A DNA stretch of 64,000 nucleotides from Orlajensenia sp001423545 (lineage in GTDB: Bacteria; Actinomycetota; Actinomycetes; Actinomycetales; Microbacteriaceae), in assembly GCA_001423545.1 (NCBI GenBank), contig LMOK01000002.1, positions 1 through 64,000 on the forward strand, read 5' to 3'. Numbering within the stretch: the first letter of the stretch is position 1; each line of letters opens with the position of its first letter. Under the pieces are notes generated by a model. That model was not told where the DNA came from. It worked only from the letters and a program-made list of their open reading frames with translations, and did no database searches. The position numbers and the translations under genes were made by a program. This document shows positions 44,701 through 52,108 of the stretch, one piece after another.

Positions 44701-44881
44701 ATTCATCTCGCAACCCCTCGCCATCGTCGTCATCGGCGGCCTGGTGTCGTCGACGGTGCTCACGCTCGTGGTGCTGCCGACGCTCTACAACCTGGTGGAG
44801 GGCGCCCGCGACCGCCGGGCCGCGAAGAAGGCGTCCAAGGGGGCCGAGGCCGAGGTTCCCGAGGCTGCGGCTGCCGAGTAG
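41735..44881 (+). CDS. RND family exporter (HAE1/SwrC-like)
   Basis: 1,048 residues from GTG at 41735, with GAGGGG 7 nt before it. Twelve membrane helices are arranged as one plus five, twice, with two large extracytoplasmic loops (about 35-330 and 560-840). GRVVDDSIVVIENI in TM4 holds the Asp pair of the proton relay. The N-terminus MHFLAVLSMKNRALIAL is normal for AcrB relatives. In Gram-positive bacteria such proteins (SwrC/YerP) export surfactants or lipophilic drugs. No membrane-fusion or outer-membrane partner gene is adjacent. The 44887 palindrome follows the stop. Confidence 0.9.
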   Translation: MHFLAVLSMKNRALIALITVVVAIFGGITLTTLKQELAPSIQFPQLAIVASYPGASPEVVNNDVSTPVESAIQGVPDLESTTAVSNTNQSLITAQFTYGTDLATAEQKLTQAINRIKGTLPDGVDPQVFSGSFDDLPIVQLAVTSDDDEKSLAADITKLALPDIEEVDGVNGAQLTGAIGQRVTITPNDAALAEAGLTSQAISDALKQNGVLLPAGSITEDDLTLTVQSGAKLDSVNAISALPLVPTDPAGFASGIKTVGDVATVAETDDPTTSISRVDGKPALTIAVTKLPSANTVDVSKGVNALIPDIEDKLGSNATITVVFDQAPFIEQSIQSLTEEGLLGLFFAVIVILIFLMSVRSTLVTAISIPTSVLITFIGMQATGYTLNIITLGALTIAIGRVVDDSIVVIENIKRQMVAGVDRAETILRAVKEVAGAITASTITTVAVFLPIAFVGDVTGELFRPFALTITIALLSSLLVSLTIVPVLAYWFLRPPKSRKHEAVDLPADEGGSADYDELEHPSRLQKGYLPVIRWTLRHSVATILIAVLVLLGTLALTPLMKTNFLGATGQNTLTVTQTLEPGTSLEAQDAAATVVEKALLDTDGVETVQLTIGSSGSALRDAFTGGAGGITYSITTDPDADATAVQADIEDQLADITDQGEIAVTASSGFGGGSDILVDVTASSSDDLQKASDEIVAALGDLDSIKAASSNLSASLPYIAVTVDRDAAAQAGLSEVAIGSIVSQAMQPSTIGSIAIDDSTLTIYLQSENPPTTIAELAALQIPTLAGPVALDTLATAENTEGPASVTTVKGLRSATITATPGTDNLSVANTEVTAALADAKLPQGANAEIGGVTASQGDAFSQLGLALLAAILIVYIVMVATFRSLRQPLLLLVSVPFAATGAIILQIISGIPLGVASLIGVLMLIGIVVTNAIVLVDLVNQYRRRGMGVEEAVMHGASRRLRPILMTALATIFALLPMAIGLTGHGGFISQPLAIVVIGGLVSSTVLTLVVLPTLYNLVEGARDRRAAKKASKGAEAEVPEAAAAE

Positions 44882-44886
44882 CCGTT

Positions 44887-44943
44887 TGCAGGATGAGAGC
44901 CGACATGGGCGCCATATGCGCCTGTGGCGGCTCTCATCCTGCA
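44887..44943. repeat. 57-bp palindrome
   Basis: TGCAGGATGAGAGCCG (44887-44902) and its exact reverse complement (44928-44943) flank a 25-nt centre that itself pairs (GGCGC/GCGCC). It lies between the RND and Nudix genes, which point the same way; possibly a terminator, but its size matches the other 56-58-bp palindromes of the window. Confidence 0.75.
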
Positions 44944-44970
44944 TAGGCGGCCGATGGATAGGGTGACCAC

Positions 44971-45444
44971 ATGCCCACCCCCGACTTCGTGCTCGACCTG
45001 CGCCGCGCCATCGGCACCTCCCCGCTCTGGCTGAGCGGAGTCACCGCCGTGATCCTGCGCGGCGACGAGGTGCTGCTCGCCCGCCGTGCCGACAACGGCC
45101 GCATCGCCCCGATCGCCGGCATCATCGAGCCCGGCGAGGAGCCGGCCGTCGCCGCCGTGCGCGAGGCCTTCGAGGAGACCAACGTCGTGATCGAGGTGGA
45201 GCGTCTCGTGTGGGTGCACGTGCTCGAGCCGATCACCTACGAGAACGGCGACCGGTCGGTCTACCTCGACCTCGCATTCCGCTGCCGATATATCTCGGGC
45301 GACCCGCATCCGACCGACGGCGAGAACACCGAGGTGATGTGGGTGCACGTCGACGATCTCGACTCCGTCGGCATGACGGATGATCAGCGCCGCCGCATCG
45401 ACTACGCCCTGTCGGCCGACGAGGCCGCGCACTTCGAGCGGTGA
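44971..45444 (+). CDS. Nudix hydrolase
   Basis: 157 residues with the Nudix box near residues 49-71, GIIEPGEEPAVAAVREAFEE; the usual Gly after REAFEE is Asn here (TNV). It hydrolyses nucleoside diphosphates linked to another moiety; the substrate is unknown. TAGGGT lies six nt before the ATG at 44971, so the mRNA is probably leaderless. It is convergent with the copper ATPase, separated from it by a palindrome. Confidence 0.88.
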   Translation: MPTPDFVLDLRRAIGTSPLWLSGVTAVILRGDEVLLARRADNGRIAPIAGIIEPGEEPAVAAVREAFEETNVVIEVERLVWVHVLEPITYENGDRSVYLDLAFRCRYISGDPHPTDGENTEVMWVHVDDLDSVGMTDDQRRRIDYALSADEAAHFER

Positions 45445-45462
45445 CGGGCGCAGTCGTGCCAT

Positions 45463-45519
45463 CGAGGTGACACGAACGGCCGCTCCCGGAGCCCCGGAGC
45501 AGCCATTCGCGTCACTTCG
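45463..45519. repeat. 57-bp imperfect palindrome between convergent genes
   Basis: Arms 45463-45486 and 45496-45519 match at about 20 of 24 positions, with a perfect inner GCTCC/GGAGC. It may serve as a bidirectional terminator for the Nudix and copper-ATPase genes. Confidence 0.65.
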
Positions 45520-45531
45520 GTGACTCCGTGC

Positions 45532-47739
45532 TCAGCGGCGCACCGACACCTCGGGTCGCAGGTCGAGTCGGCGCAGCAGCTGCGCGTTGGCGGCCACGAT
45601 GATGGTCGACAGGCTCATCAGGATGGCACCGACCGACATCGGCAGCACGAAGCCGATCGGCGCGAGCACGCCGGCCGCGAGCGGCACCGACAGCAGGTTG
45701 TAGCCGGCGGCCCACCAGAGGTTCTGCTGCATCTTGCGGTAGCTCGCCGTCGACAGCTCGATGACCGACAGCACGGAGCGCGGATCGGAACTGGCCAGCA
45801 CCACGCCGGCCGAGGCGATGGCGACGTCGGTTCCGGCGCCGATCGCGATGCCGACGTCGGCCTGGGCCAGGGCGGGAGCGTCGTTCACGCCGTCGCCGAC
45901 CATGGCCACGCGCAGCCCCTCGGCCTGCAGCTCCTGCACCTTCGCGGCCTTGTCCTCGGGGCGGACGCCGGCGAAGACGCGGTCGATGCCGAGGCTCGCG
46001 GCCACGGTGCGAGCCACGGGCTCGGCATCGCCGCTGATCATGACCACCCTGATGCCGCGACGGTGCAGGGCGTCGACGGCCTCGCGCGACTCCGGCCTGA
46101 CCTCGTCGGCCAGCGCGAGCGCGCCTGCCACCCGTCCGTCGACGACGACGTGCAGCACGGTGGCTCCGGCCTCCGACCAGCCGAGCGACGACGCGAGCGG
46201 CTCGAGGGCGTGCTCGGCGAGCAGCGCCGGACCGCCGACGTGCACGTCGCGTCCGTCGACGACGGCGGTGACGCCCACGGCGGGCGAGGAGCGGAAGCCT
46301 GTCGCAGGCGCGACCTCGAGACCGCGGAACGCGGCATTCGCCACGATCGCCCGGGCGAGCGGATGCTCGGAGTCGGCCTCGGCGGCGGCTGCGAGAGCGA
46401 CCACGGCGTCGGGGTCGAAGCCCGGCGCGGCTGCGGCATCCGTCACCACGGGCTCGCCCTTCGTGAGGGTGCCGGTCTTGTCGAACAGCACGGCGTCGAC
46501 GGTGCGCATGGTCTCGAGGGCCAGGCGGTCGGTGACCAGCACTCCGCCCTTCGCGGCGCGCTCGGTGGCGATGGAGACGACGAGGGGGATGGCGAGACCC
46601 AGGGCGTGCGGGCAGGCGATCACGAGCACCGTGATGGTGCGCACGACGGCGTCGTCGGGGTTGCCGAGCGCGGTCCAGACCACGGCGGTGATGAGTGCCG
46701 AGCCGAGGGCGAACCAGAACAGCCACGCGGCGGCCTTGTCGGCGATGCGCTGGGCGCGCGAGCTCGAGGCCTGCGCCTTGGCGACCAGGCGCTGGATGCC
46801 GGCGAGGGCGGTGTCGTCTCCGACGGCACTGATGCGGATGCGGATGGCCGTGTCCGTCGCGACGGTTCCGGCCACCACGTGATCGCCGGGGCCTCGGGTG
46901 ACAGGGCGCGATTCGCCGGTGATCATCGACTCGTCGACGTCGGCTGCGCCCTCGATCACTTCGCCGTCTGCGGGCACACGGCCGCCCGGACGCACGATCA
47001 CCACATCACCGAGCGCGAGCTCCGAGGGGGAGACCAGCTCGGTGCCGGCATCCGTCACCCGCTCCGCCTCATCGGGGAGGAGGGCGGCGAGGGCGTCGAG
47101 CGCCGACGACGCCTGCGCGATCGAGCGCATCTCGATCCAGTGGCCGAGCAGCATGATCACGATGAGGAGGGCCAGCTCCCACCAGAAGTCGAGCTGGTGG
47201 TCGAGCAGGCCGAGGCTCGCGCCGAGGGAGGCGACGAAGGCCACGGTGATCGCCAGCGCGATGAGCAGCATCATGCCCGGCTGGCGGCTCTTCAGCTCGG
47301 AGACGCCGCCCGAGAGGAACGGCCAGCCGCCCCAGAAGAACATGATCGTGCCGAGCACCGGCGAGATCCAGTCGACGACGGATGCCGCGGGGAGCTCGTA
47401 GCCGAGCAGCATCGCGAACATCGGACTGAACGCGATGACGGGCACGGCGATGACGAGCATGATCCAGAACAGGCGGCGGAACTGCGCGACGTGGTGGGCG
47501 TGGCCGCCGTGACCGCCGTGCCCGCCGTGCCCGGCGTGAGCGTCGTGTCCGGCGTGGGCATCATGTCCCGCGTGGTGCTCGTGCGCGTGCTCGTGCCCGG
47601 CGTGGGCGTCGTGTCCGGCGTGGGCATCGGGCCCGGCGTGGGCGTCGTGCCCACCGTGCTCGTCGTGCTCGTCGTGGTGATCGTGCGTGCCATGCGCGTG
47701 CTCGGCGTGCGCATCCGTCGCCGCGTTCTTCTCAGCCAT
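45532..47739 (-). CDS. copB: Copper-translocating P-type ATPase, CopB type
   Basis: 735 residues. The N-terminal about 85 residues are a His/Asp/Gly tract (HAGHDAHAGH repeats) in place of the CxxC metal-binding domains. Eight membrane helices follow. The actuator has DESMITGES, TM6 has VIACPHALGLAIP, whose CPH triad marks the CopB subgroup (Cu2+/Ag+ export), and FDKTGTLTKGEP carries the phosphorylated Asp. GDGVNDAPAL closes the ATP domain. GAGGAG precedes the ATG at about ten nt. A CsoR-like operator lies just upstream, but no csoR, copZ or chaperone gene is in the window. Confidence 0.92.
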   Translation of the reverse strand: MAEKNAATDAHAEHAHGTHDHHDEHDEHGGHDAHAGPDAHAGHDAHAGHEHAHEHHAGHDAHAGHDAHAGHGGHGGHGGHAHHVAQFRRLFWIMLVIAVPVIAFSPMFAMLLGYELPAASVVDWISPVLGTIMFFWGGWPFLSGGVSELKSRQPGMMLLIALAITVAFVASLGASLGLLDHQLDFWWELALLIVIMLLGHWIEMRSIAQASSALDALAALLPDEAERVTDAGTELVSPSELALGDVVIVRPGGRVPADGEVIEGAADVDESMITGESRPVTRGPGDHVVAGTVATDTAIRIRISAVGDDTALAGIQRLVAKAQASSSRAQRIADKAAAWLFWFALGSALITAVVWTALGNPDDAVVRTITVLVIACPHALGLAIPLVVSIATERAAKGGVLVTDRLALETMRTVDAVLFDKTGTLTKGEPVVTDAAAAPGFDPDAVVALAAAAEADSEHPLARAIVANAAFRGLEVAPATGFRSSPAVGVTAVVDGRDVHVGGPALLAEHALEPLASSLGWSEAGATVLHVVVDGRVAGALALADEVRPESREAVDALHRRGIRVVMISGDAEPVARTVAASLGIDRVFAGVRPEDKAAKVQELQAEGLRVAMVGDGVNDAPALAQADVGIAIGAGTDVAIASAGVVLASSDPRSVLSVIELSTASYRKMQQNLWWAAGYNLLSVPLAAGVLAPIGFVLPMSVGAILMSLSTIIVAANAQLLRRLDLRPEVSVRR
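47490..47715 (-). repeat. His-Ala-Gly-His coding repeats
   Basis: Tandem degenerate units of about 12-18 bp encode the HDAHAGH tract of the copper ATPase; a metal-binding low-complexity region likely to vary in length. Confidence 0.8.
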
Positions 47740-47769
47740 ACCGGCGTCACTCCTCAGTCGTTGTACGAA

Positions 47770-47784
47770 TACCCCTGGGGGGTA
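47770..47784. promoter_or_regulatory. CsoR-type copper operator
   Basis: TACCCC-TGG-GGGGTA, a perfect 15-bp palindrome upstream of copB. It resembles the TACCC...GGGTA sites bound by actinobacterial CsoR. On the copB strand it overlaps a possible TTGTAT...GGGTAT promoter. Confidence 0.65.
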
Positions 47785-47858
47785 CTACTCCATACAACCA
47801 CAGATCTCGGTTTCTGTTCCCGATTCCCCCGAACCGGCCCACTCGTTAGGCTCGAAGC

Positions 47859-48839
47859 GTGACCGATCCTGCGACAGACCCCGCCTCCGATCTCGACGCC
47901 GAACACGGTCTGCCGCACGACCCGTCCTGGCCCCGCGCCGGGGACTGGCCGTCGCTCGACGAGCTCGAGCCCGGCATCCATCCCGACCTGGCAATCATCG
48001 GCATCCCGGCCTGGCGCACCTCGCTCTCACCCACGGGCGCGCATGCCACCCCGGCGGCGATCCGCGAGGTGCTGCGACGCTACAGCCCGGCCCTGATGCC
48101 CGACCGCAGCTCCACATCGAGGCTCGTGCTCGATCACCTCGACCTGGGCACGCTCGTCACGGTCGACGCCGGTGACGTCGAGGATCCCGACGGTCCCATC
48201 GGGGAGGGGCGGGCCATCGCGGCCGTGGCGGATGCCGCCGAGCAGGCCGACCTGCTCGTGGCCCTCGGTGGAGACAACTCCCTGACCGTCGCCACGGCGC
48301 TCGGCGTCTGGGGCGAGCAGCTTCCGACCGCCGGCCTCATCACGCTCGACGCGCACTACGACCTGCGCGACGGGGAGTCCAACGGCTCCCCGGTGCGCCG
48401 CCTCATCGAGGCCGGCCTCGACGGGCGCCGGATCGTTCAGATCGGCATCGCCGACTTCGCCAACTCGGCCGAGTACGCCCGCCGCGCCTTCGACCACGGC
48501 ATCACCGTCGTGCACCGCGACGAGCTGCACCGCCGCCCGATGAGCGACGTCATGGCCGAGGCGCTCGACATCGCCGGAGCTGCCGGCGGCCCCATCCACG
48601 TCGACCTCGACGTCGACGTCTGCGACCGATCGGTGGCACCGGGGTGCCCGGCTTCGGTACCCGGCGGCATCTCGGCCTACGAGCTGAGAGTGGCCGCCCG
48701 CGCCGCAGCGGCCGACGACAGGGTGCGCTCCATCGACATCGCCGAGGTCGATGCCACCGCTGATGCCGAAGACGGTCGCACGGTGCGCCTCGCCGCCCTG
48801 CTCGTGCTCGAAGCTCTGGCTGGAGTCGCGCTGCGCTGA
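47859..48839 (+). CDS. hutG: Ureohydrolase family protein, probable formimidoylglutamase
   Basis: 326 residues of the arginase/agmatinase fold. The binuclear Mn ligands are visible: LVALGGDNSLTVA (Asp where many have His), LDAHYDLRD (Asp, His, Asp) and HVDLDVDVCDRSVAPGCPAS (two Asp). The divergent first ligand and the Hut context favour formiminoglutamate hydrolysis, giving glutamate and formamide, over arginase. The GTG start at 47859 is six nt after TAGGCT (leaderless). It is separated from the other hut genes by 4 kb and lacks the shared hut palindrome, so the Hut role is an inference. Confidence 0.7.
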   Translation: MTDPATDPASDLDAEHGLPHDPSWPRAGDWPSLDELEPGIHPDLAIIGIPAWRTSLSPTGAHATPAAIREVLRRYSPALMPDRSSTSRLVLDHLDLGTLVTVDAGDVEDPDGPIGEGRAIAAVADAAEQADLLVALGGDNSLTVATALGVWGEQLPTAGLITLDAHYDLRDGESNGSPVRRLIEAGLDGRRIVQIGIADFANSAEYARRAFDHGITVVHRDELHRRPMSDVMAEALDIAGAAGGPIHVDLDVDVCDRSVAPGCPASVPGGISAYELRVAARAAAADDRVRSIDIAEVDATADAEDGRTVRLAALLVLEALAGVALR

Positions 48840-48850
48840 CGACGACTCGC

Positions 48851-48908
48851 CGAGTTGCCAGTTCCGAGGGGTCGAGCGCTCAACGCACCCCATGAACGTG
48901 GCAACTCG
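48851..48908. repeat. 58-bp palindromic element, GAGTTGCC family (intergenic)
   Basis: CGAGTTGCCA and TGGCAACTCG are the outer arms, with looser pairing inward (GGGGT/ACCCC), in the gap between the convergent hutG-like and dienelactone-hydrolase genes. The ends match the element inside hutI, and the length is the same. Confidence 0.7.
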
Positions 48909-48911
48909 ATC

Positions 48912-49715
48912 TCAGTCGAGGCGCTCGTGCAGGAAGGCCACGACGCGCGCGCGGGCTTCGAGGGCGAGGTCGCCCGGCGTCTCGCGCAGCTCTCCGGTCA
49001 GCACCGAGTGCGCGCTGGATGAGAACCCGCCCGCGTTGCCGGGCGATGAGTCGAGCTCGATGATCTCGAAGGCGTCGCCGAGGCGGGCCTTGACTGTGCG
49101 GAAACGTGCGCCCTGCGCTGCCCGGTCCTCGCTGAAGCGCAGCCCGATCGCACACAGCTCGCCGGATGCCGCCCGCTCGGCTACCCGGTCGAACTCGGCC
49201 GGGCTCAGGCCGGGGTCGGCGATGCGCCGCGCTCCGAGGGGGAACGGAACCGACGGCTGGCTCGCGACGGCCGCGAGCACGGAGTCATCGACGGCGGCAG
49301 CCAGCGCGAAGCCCCCGGTGAAGCACATGCCGATCACTCCGACGCCCGGGCCCGGGGTGCGCGCGTTCAGGTCGGCGGCGACGGCGCGCAGGTAGGCGCT
49401 CACGGGGCGGGCGGCATCCGTTGCGAAGGCCCGGAACTCCGTCGAGACGCAGAGGCGCGCCACGACGCCGGCCGTGTAGCCCACGGTCATCGGGCGGCCG
49501 GGTTCGCCGAACGGCGACGGCACCACCACGGTGAATCCCGCGGCCACGAGGTGTTCCGCGAGGCCGAGCACCTCGGGAGTGATGCCCGGGACCTCGGGGA
49601 TGAGCACGACGCCGGGGCCACTGCCCTTCTCGTAGCAGTCGTGGGTGAGGCCGGCGCCGGTGAACGGCGCCACGACCCAGCCGTCGAGGGTGGCTGTGGG
49701 AGCGGCGGCGGTCAT
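48912..49715 (-). CDS. Dienelactone hydrolase family protein
   Basis: 267 residues, alpha/beta hydrolase. PGVVLIPEVPGITPEV near 35 and GVGVIGMCFTGGFALAAA near 125 show the nucleophile elbow with Cys in place of Ser, as in dienelactone hydrolases. The catalytic His is probably in SSAHSVLT near 235. Ring-cleavage lactone hydrolysis is the family's known role; the actual substrate is unknown. It is divergent from the SixA-like gene. Confidence 0.82.
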   Translation of the reverse strand: MTAAAPTATLDGWVVAPFTGAGLTHDCYEKGSGPGVVLIPEVPGITPEVLGLAEHLVAAGFTVVVPSPFGEPGRPMTVGYTAGVVARLCVSTEFRAFATDAARPVSAYLRAVAADLNARTPGPGVGVIGMCFTGGFALAAAVDDSVLAAVASQPSVPFPLGARRIADPGLSPAEFDRVAERAASGELCAIGLRFSEDRAAQGARFRTVKARLGDAFEIIELDSSPGNAGGFSSSAHSVLTGELRETPGDLALEARARVVAFLHERLD

Positions 49716-49780
49716 GGGGCGATCGTAGTTCGTCGCCGCTCTCTGGGCGTCGCGGCGGTGCCGGAGTAGCGTGGACTGGC

Positions 49781-50320
49781 ATGAAGACCCTCGTGATCGT
49801 GCGGCACGCGAAGTCCGACTGGGATGATCCCGATCTGAGCGACCATCAACGTCCGCTGAACGATCGGGGTCAGCGGGACGCTCCCCGCATGGGCCGACGG
49901 ATGCAGGAGCGCGGCCTCGCGCCCGACGTGGTGTTCTCGAGCAGTGCCGTGCGGGCGCTCACCACGGCCACGATCATCGCCGACGAACTCGGCTACGCGC
50001 GGGATCGCATCCGCGTGCTCGATCGGCTCTACGGGGCGTCGCCGGCGACGATGCTCGACGTCGTCGCCGAGCTGGACGAGACGGATGCGGCCGCCGACGC
50101 CTCCAGCTCCACGGTCATGGTGGTCGCGCACGATCCGGGGATGAGCGACCTGGCCGCCCACTTCACGATGGACCGCGGTGCCGAGGCCATCGCGGCCATG
50201 CCGACCTGCGCCGTCGCCGAGTTCACCTTCGATGCCGACCAGTGGACGGGGCTGGCCGAGCGCCGGCCGAAGGAGGTGCGGTTCGATTCGCCGGGGCACG
50301 GGCACGCTCACGGGCACTGA
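49781..50320 (+). CDS. SixA-type histidine phosphatase
   Basis: 179 residues. The RHG signature is LVIVRHAKSDWDDPDLSDHQ; the second catalytic segment is SSSAVRALTTA and the C-terminal His is in VVAHDPGMSDLA. The length fits SixA-like phosphohistidine phosphatases. A His-rich tail GHGHAHGH ends the protein. TAGCGT lies eight nt before the ATG (leaderless). The partner phosphoprotein is unknown. Confidence 0.85.
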   Translation: MKTLVIVRHAKSDWDDPDLSDHQRPLNDRGQRDAPRMGRRMQERGLAPDVVFSSSAVRALTTATIIADELGYARDRIRVLDRLYGASPATMLDVVAELDETDAAADASSSTVMVVAHDPGMSDLAAHFTMDRGAEAIAAMPTCAVAEFTFDADQWTGLAERRPKEVRFDSPGHGHAHGH

Positions 50321-50394
50321 GGTTGCTGTGAAAGGATGACCGCTCCTCTCGTCCAGCCCATGCTCCACCCCACCGGAAGGAACCCCGCCCACCC

Positions 50395-52062
50395 ATGACC
50401 GACGTGCTCGAGACCACCGTCACGACCCCCCTCTCCGACGACGCCACCTGGTGGCGCCAGGCCGCCGTCTACCAGATCTACCCCCGCAGTTTCGCCGATG
50501 CGAACGCCGACGGCATCGGCGACCTGCCCGGGATCACGGCGCGCGTTCCCTACCTGCGCGACCTCGGCATCGACGCGGTCTGGCTGAGTCCGTTCTATCC
50601 CTCGGCGCTGGCCGACGGCGGCTACGACGTCGACGACTACCGAGACGTCGACCCGCGGCTCGGAACGCTGGCCGATTTCGACGCGATGGTGGATGCGCTG
50701 CACGGGGCCGGCATCCGGATCATCGTCGACATCGTTCCGAATCACACCTCGGATCGGCACGAGTGGTTCGTCGAGGCTCTCGCGTCGCCCGCCGGTTCTG
50801 CGGCGCGGGCGCGCTACATCTTCCGCGACGGCCTCGGCCCGAACGGATCGCTGCCCCCGGCCGACTGGACCAGCGCGTTCGGCGGCCCGGCGTGGGAGCC
50901 CGTCGGCGACGGCCAGTGGTACCTGCACTACTTCGCCACGGAGCAGCCCGACCTCAACTGGGACAACCCCGAGGTGCACGAGGACTTCCTGACGACGCTG
51001 CGCTTCTGGTCGGATCGCGGGGTCGACGGCTTCCGCATCGACGTCGCGCACGGCCTGGCCAAGAGGCTGGATGCCGAGCTGCCGACGCAGGCCGAGATGG
51101 ACGCCATGCCCAAGGACGGCGGCCACCCGCTCTGGGACCGCGACGAGGTGCACGACATCTACGCCGAGTGGCGCCGGGTGTTCGACAGCTACACGCCTCC
51201 ACGCACCGCCGTCGCGGAGGCCTGGGTGGATTCCTCGCGGCGCCCTCGTTACGCCAGCCCCGACGGGCTCGGCCAGGCCTTCAACTTCGACCTGCTCGAG
51301 TCGGAGTTCGACGCGGCCGAGTTCCGCTCGATCGTGACGGCGAACCTGGCCCTGGCCGCGGCATCCGGTTCATCGACGACGTGGGTGCTCTCGAACCACG
51401 ACGTCGTGCGCCACGCGACCCGCTACGGACTGCCGCCGCGCTCGGGCATCGACGAGAAGCACGGCGCGCAGTGGCTGCTCTCGGGCGGTGTGACGCCGGT
51501 GCTCGATCGCGAGAAGGGCCTGCGCCGAGCTCGTGCGGCCTCCTTGTTCATGCTCGCGCTGCCCGGCTCCGCCTACGTCTACCAGGGCGAGGAGCTCGGC
51601 CTGCACGAGGTCGCTGACATTCCCGCTGCCGAGCGCCAGGACCCGGCGTTCTTCCGCAACCCGGGCATCGATATCGGGCGAGACGGATGCCGCGTGCCCA
51701 TCCCGTGGACGCGCGAGGGGTCGTCGTTCGGATTCGGCGCCGAGTCGGCGCACCTGCCCCAGCCCTCGTGGTTCGGCGACTCGTCTGTCGAAGCCGAAGC
51801 TGCAGACCCGGCCTCGACCCTGTCGCTGTACCGTGACGCCCTGGCCCTGCGACACGCGTTGCAGGGTGCCGAGGAACTGGAGTGGGTCACCACCGATCGT
51901 GCCGACGTTCTGCACTTCCGCCGCCCGAACGGCTGGGAGATCGTGCTGAACTTCGGTACCGAGCCCGTCGCACTGCCCGCGGGCGAGGTGCTCATCGCGA
52001 GCGCCCCGCTCGTCGGAGGTCGACTGGCCGGTGAGTCGACGGCGTGGTTGCGCGCAGCGTGA
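50395..52062 (+). CDS. Glycoside hydrolase family 13 alpha-glucosidase
   Basis: 555 residues. A (beta/alpha)8 barrel starts at WWRQAAVYQIYPRSFADANA. The GH13 motifs are DIVPNHTSD, DGFRIDVAHGL (Asp nucleophile), AVAEAW (Glu acid/base) and WVLSNHDVVRH (Asp). The order and length match oligo-1,6-glucosidases and alpha-glucosidases; no signal peptide, so intracellular. A GGAAGG lies about 12-15 nt before the ATG. It is monocistronic. Confidence 0.9.
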   Translation: MTDVLETTVTTPLSDDATWWRQAAVYQIYPRSFADANADGIGDLPGITARVPYLRDLGIDAVWLSPFYPSALADGGYDVDDYRDVDPRLGTLADFDAMVDALHGAGIRIIVDIVPNHTSDRHEWFVEALASPAGSAARARYIFRDGLGPNGSLPPADWTSAFGGPAWEPVGDGQWYLHYFATEQPDLNWDNPEVHEDFLTTLRFWSDRGVDGFRIDVAHGLAKRLDAELPTQAEMDAMPKDGGHPLWDRDEVHDIYAEWRRVFDSYTPPRTAVAEAWVDSSRRPRYASPDGLGQAFNFDLLESEFDAAEFRSIVTANLALAAASGSSTTWVLSNHDVVRHATRYGLPPRSGIDEKHGAQWLLSGGVTPVLDREKGLRRARAASLFMLALPGSAYVYQGEELGLHEVADIPAAERQDPAFFRNPGIDIGRDGCRVPIPWTREGSSFGFGAESAHLPQPSWFGDSSVEAEAADPASTLSLYRDALALRHALQGAEELEWVTTDRADVLHFRRPNGWEIVLNFGTEPVALPAGEVLIASAPLVGGRLAGESTAWLRAA

Positions 52063-52108
52063 CCACCCGCTGAACCCTTTCGCCCGGCCTCTGCGAGCGG
52101 GGACGGCA

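Noticed and set aside
41729..44944. 1,071-codon open frame antisense to the RND exporter
   Set aside because: Arg/Asp/Gly-rich shadow frame caused by high GC; no start signal, no domain, and the sense gene is unmistakable.
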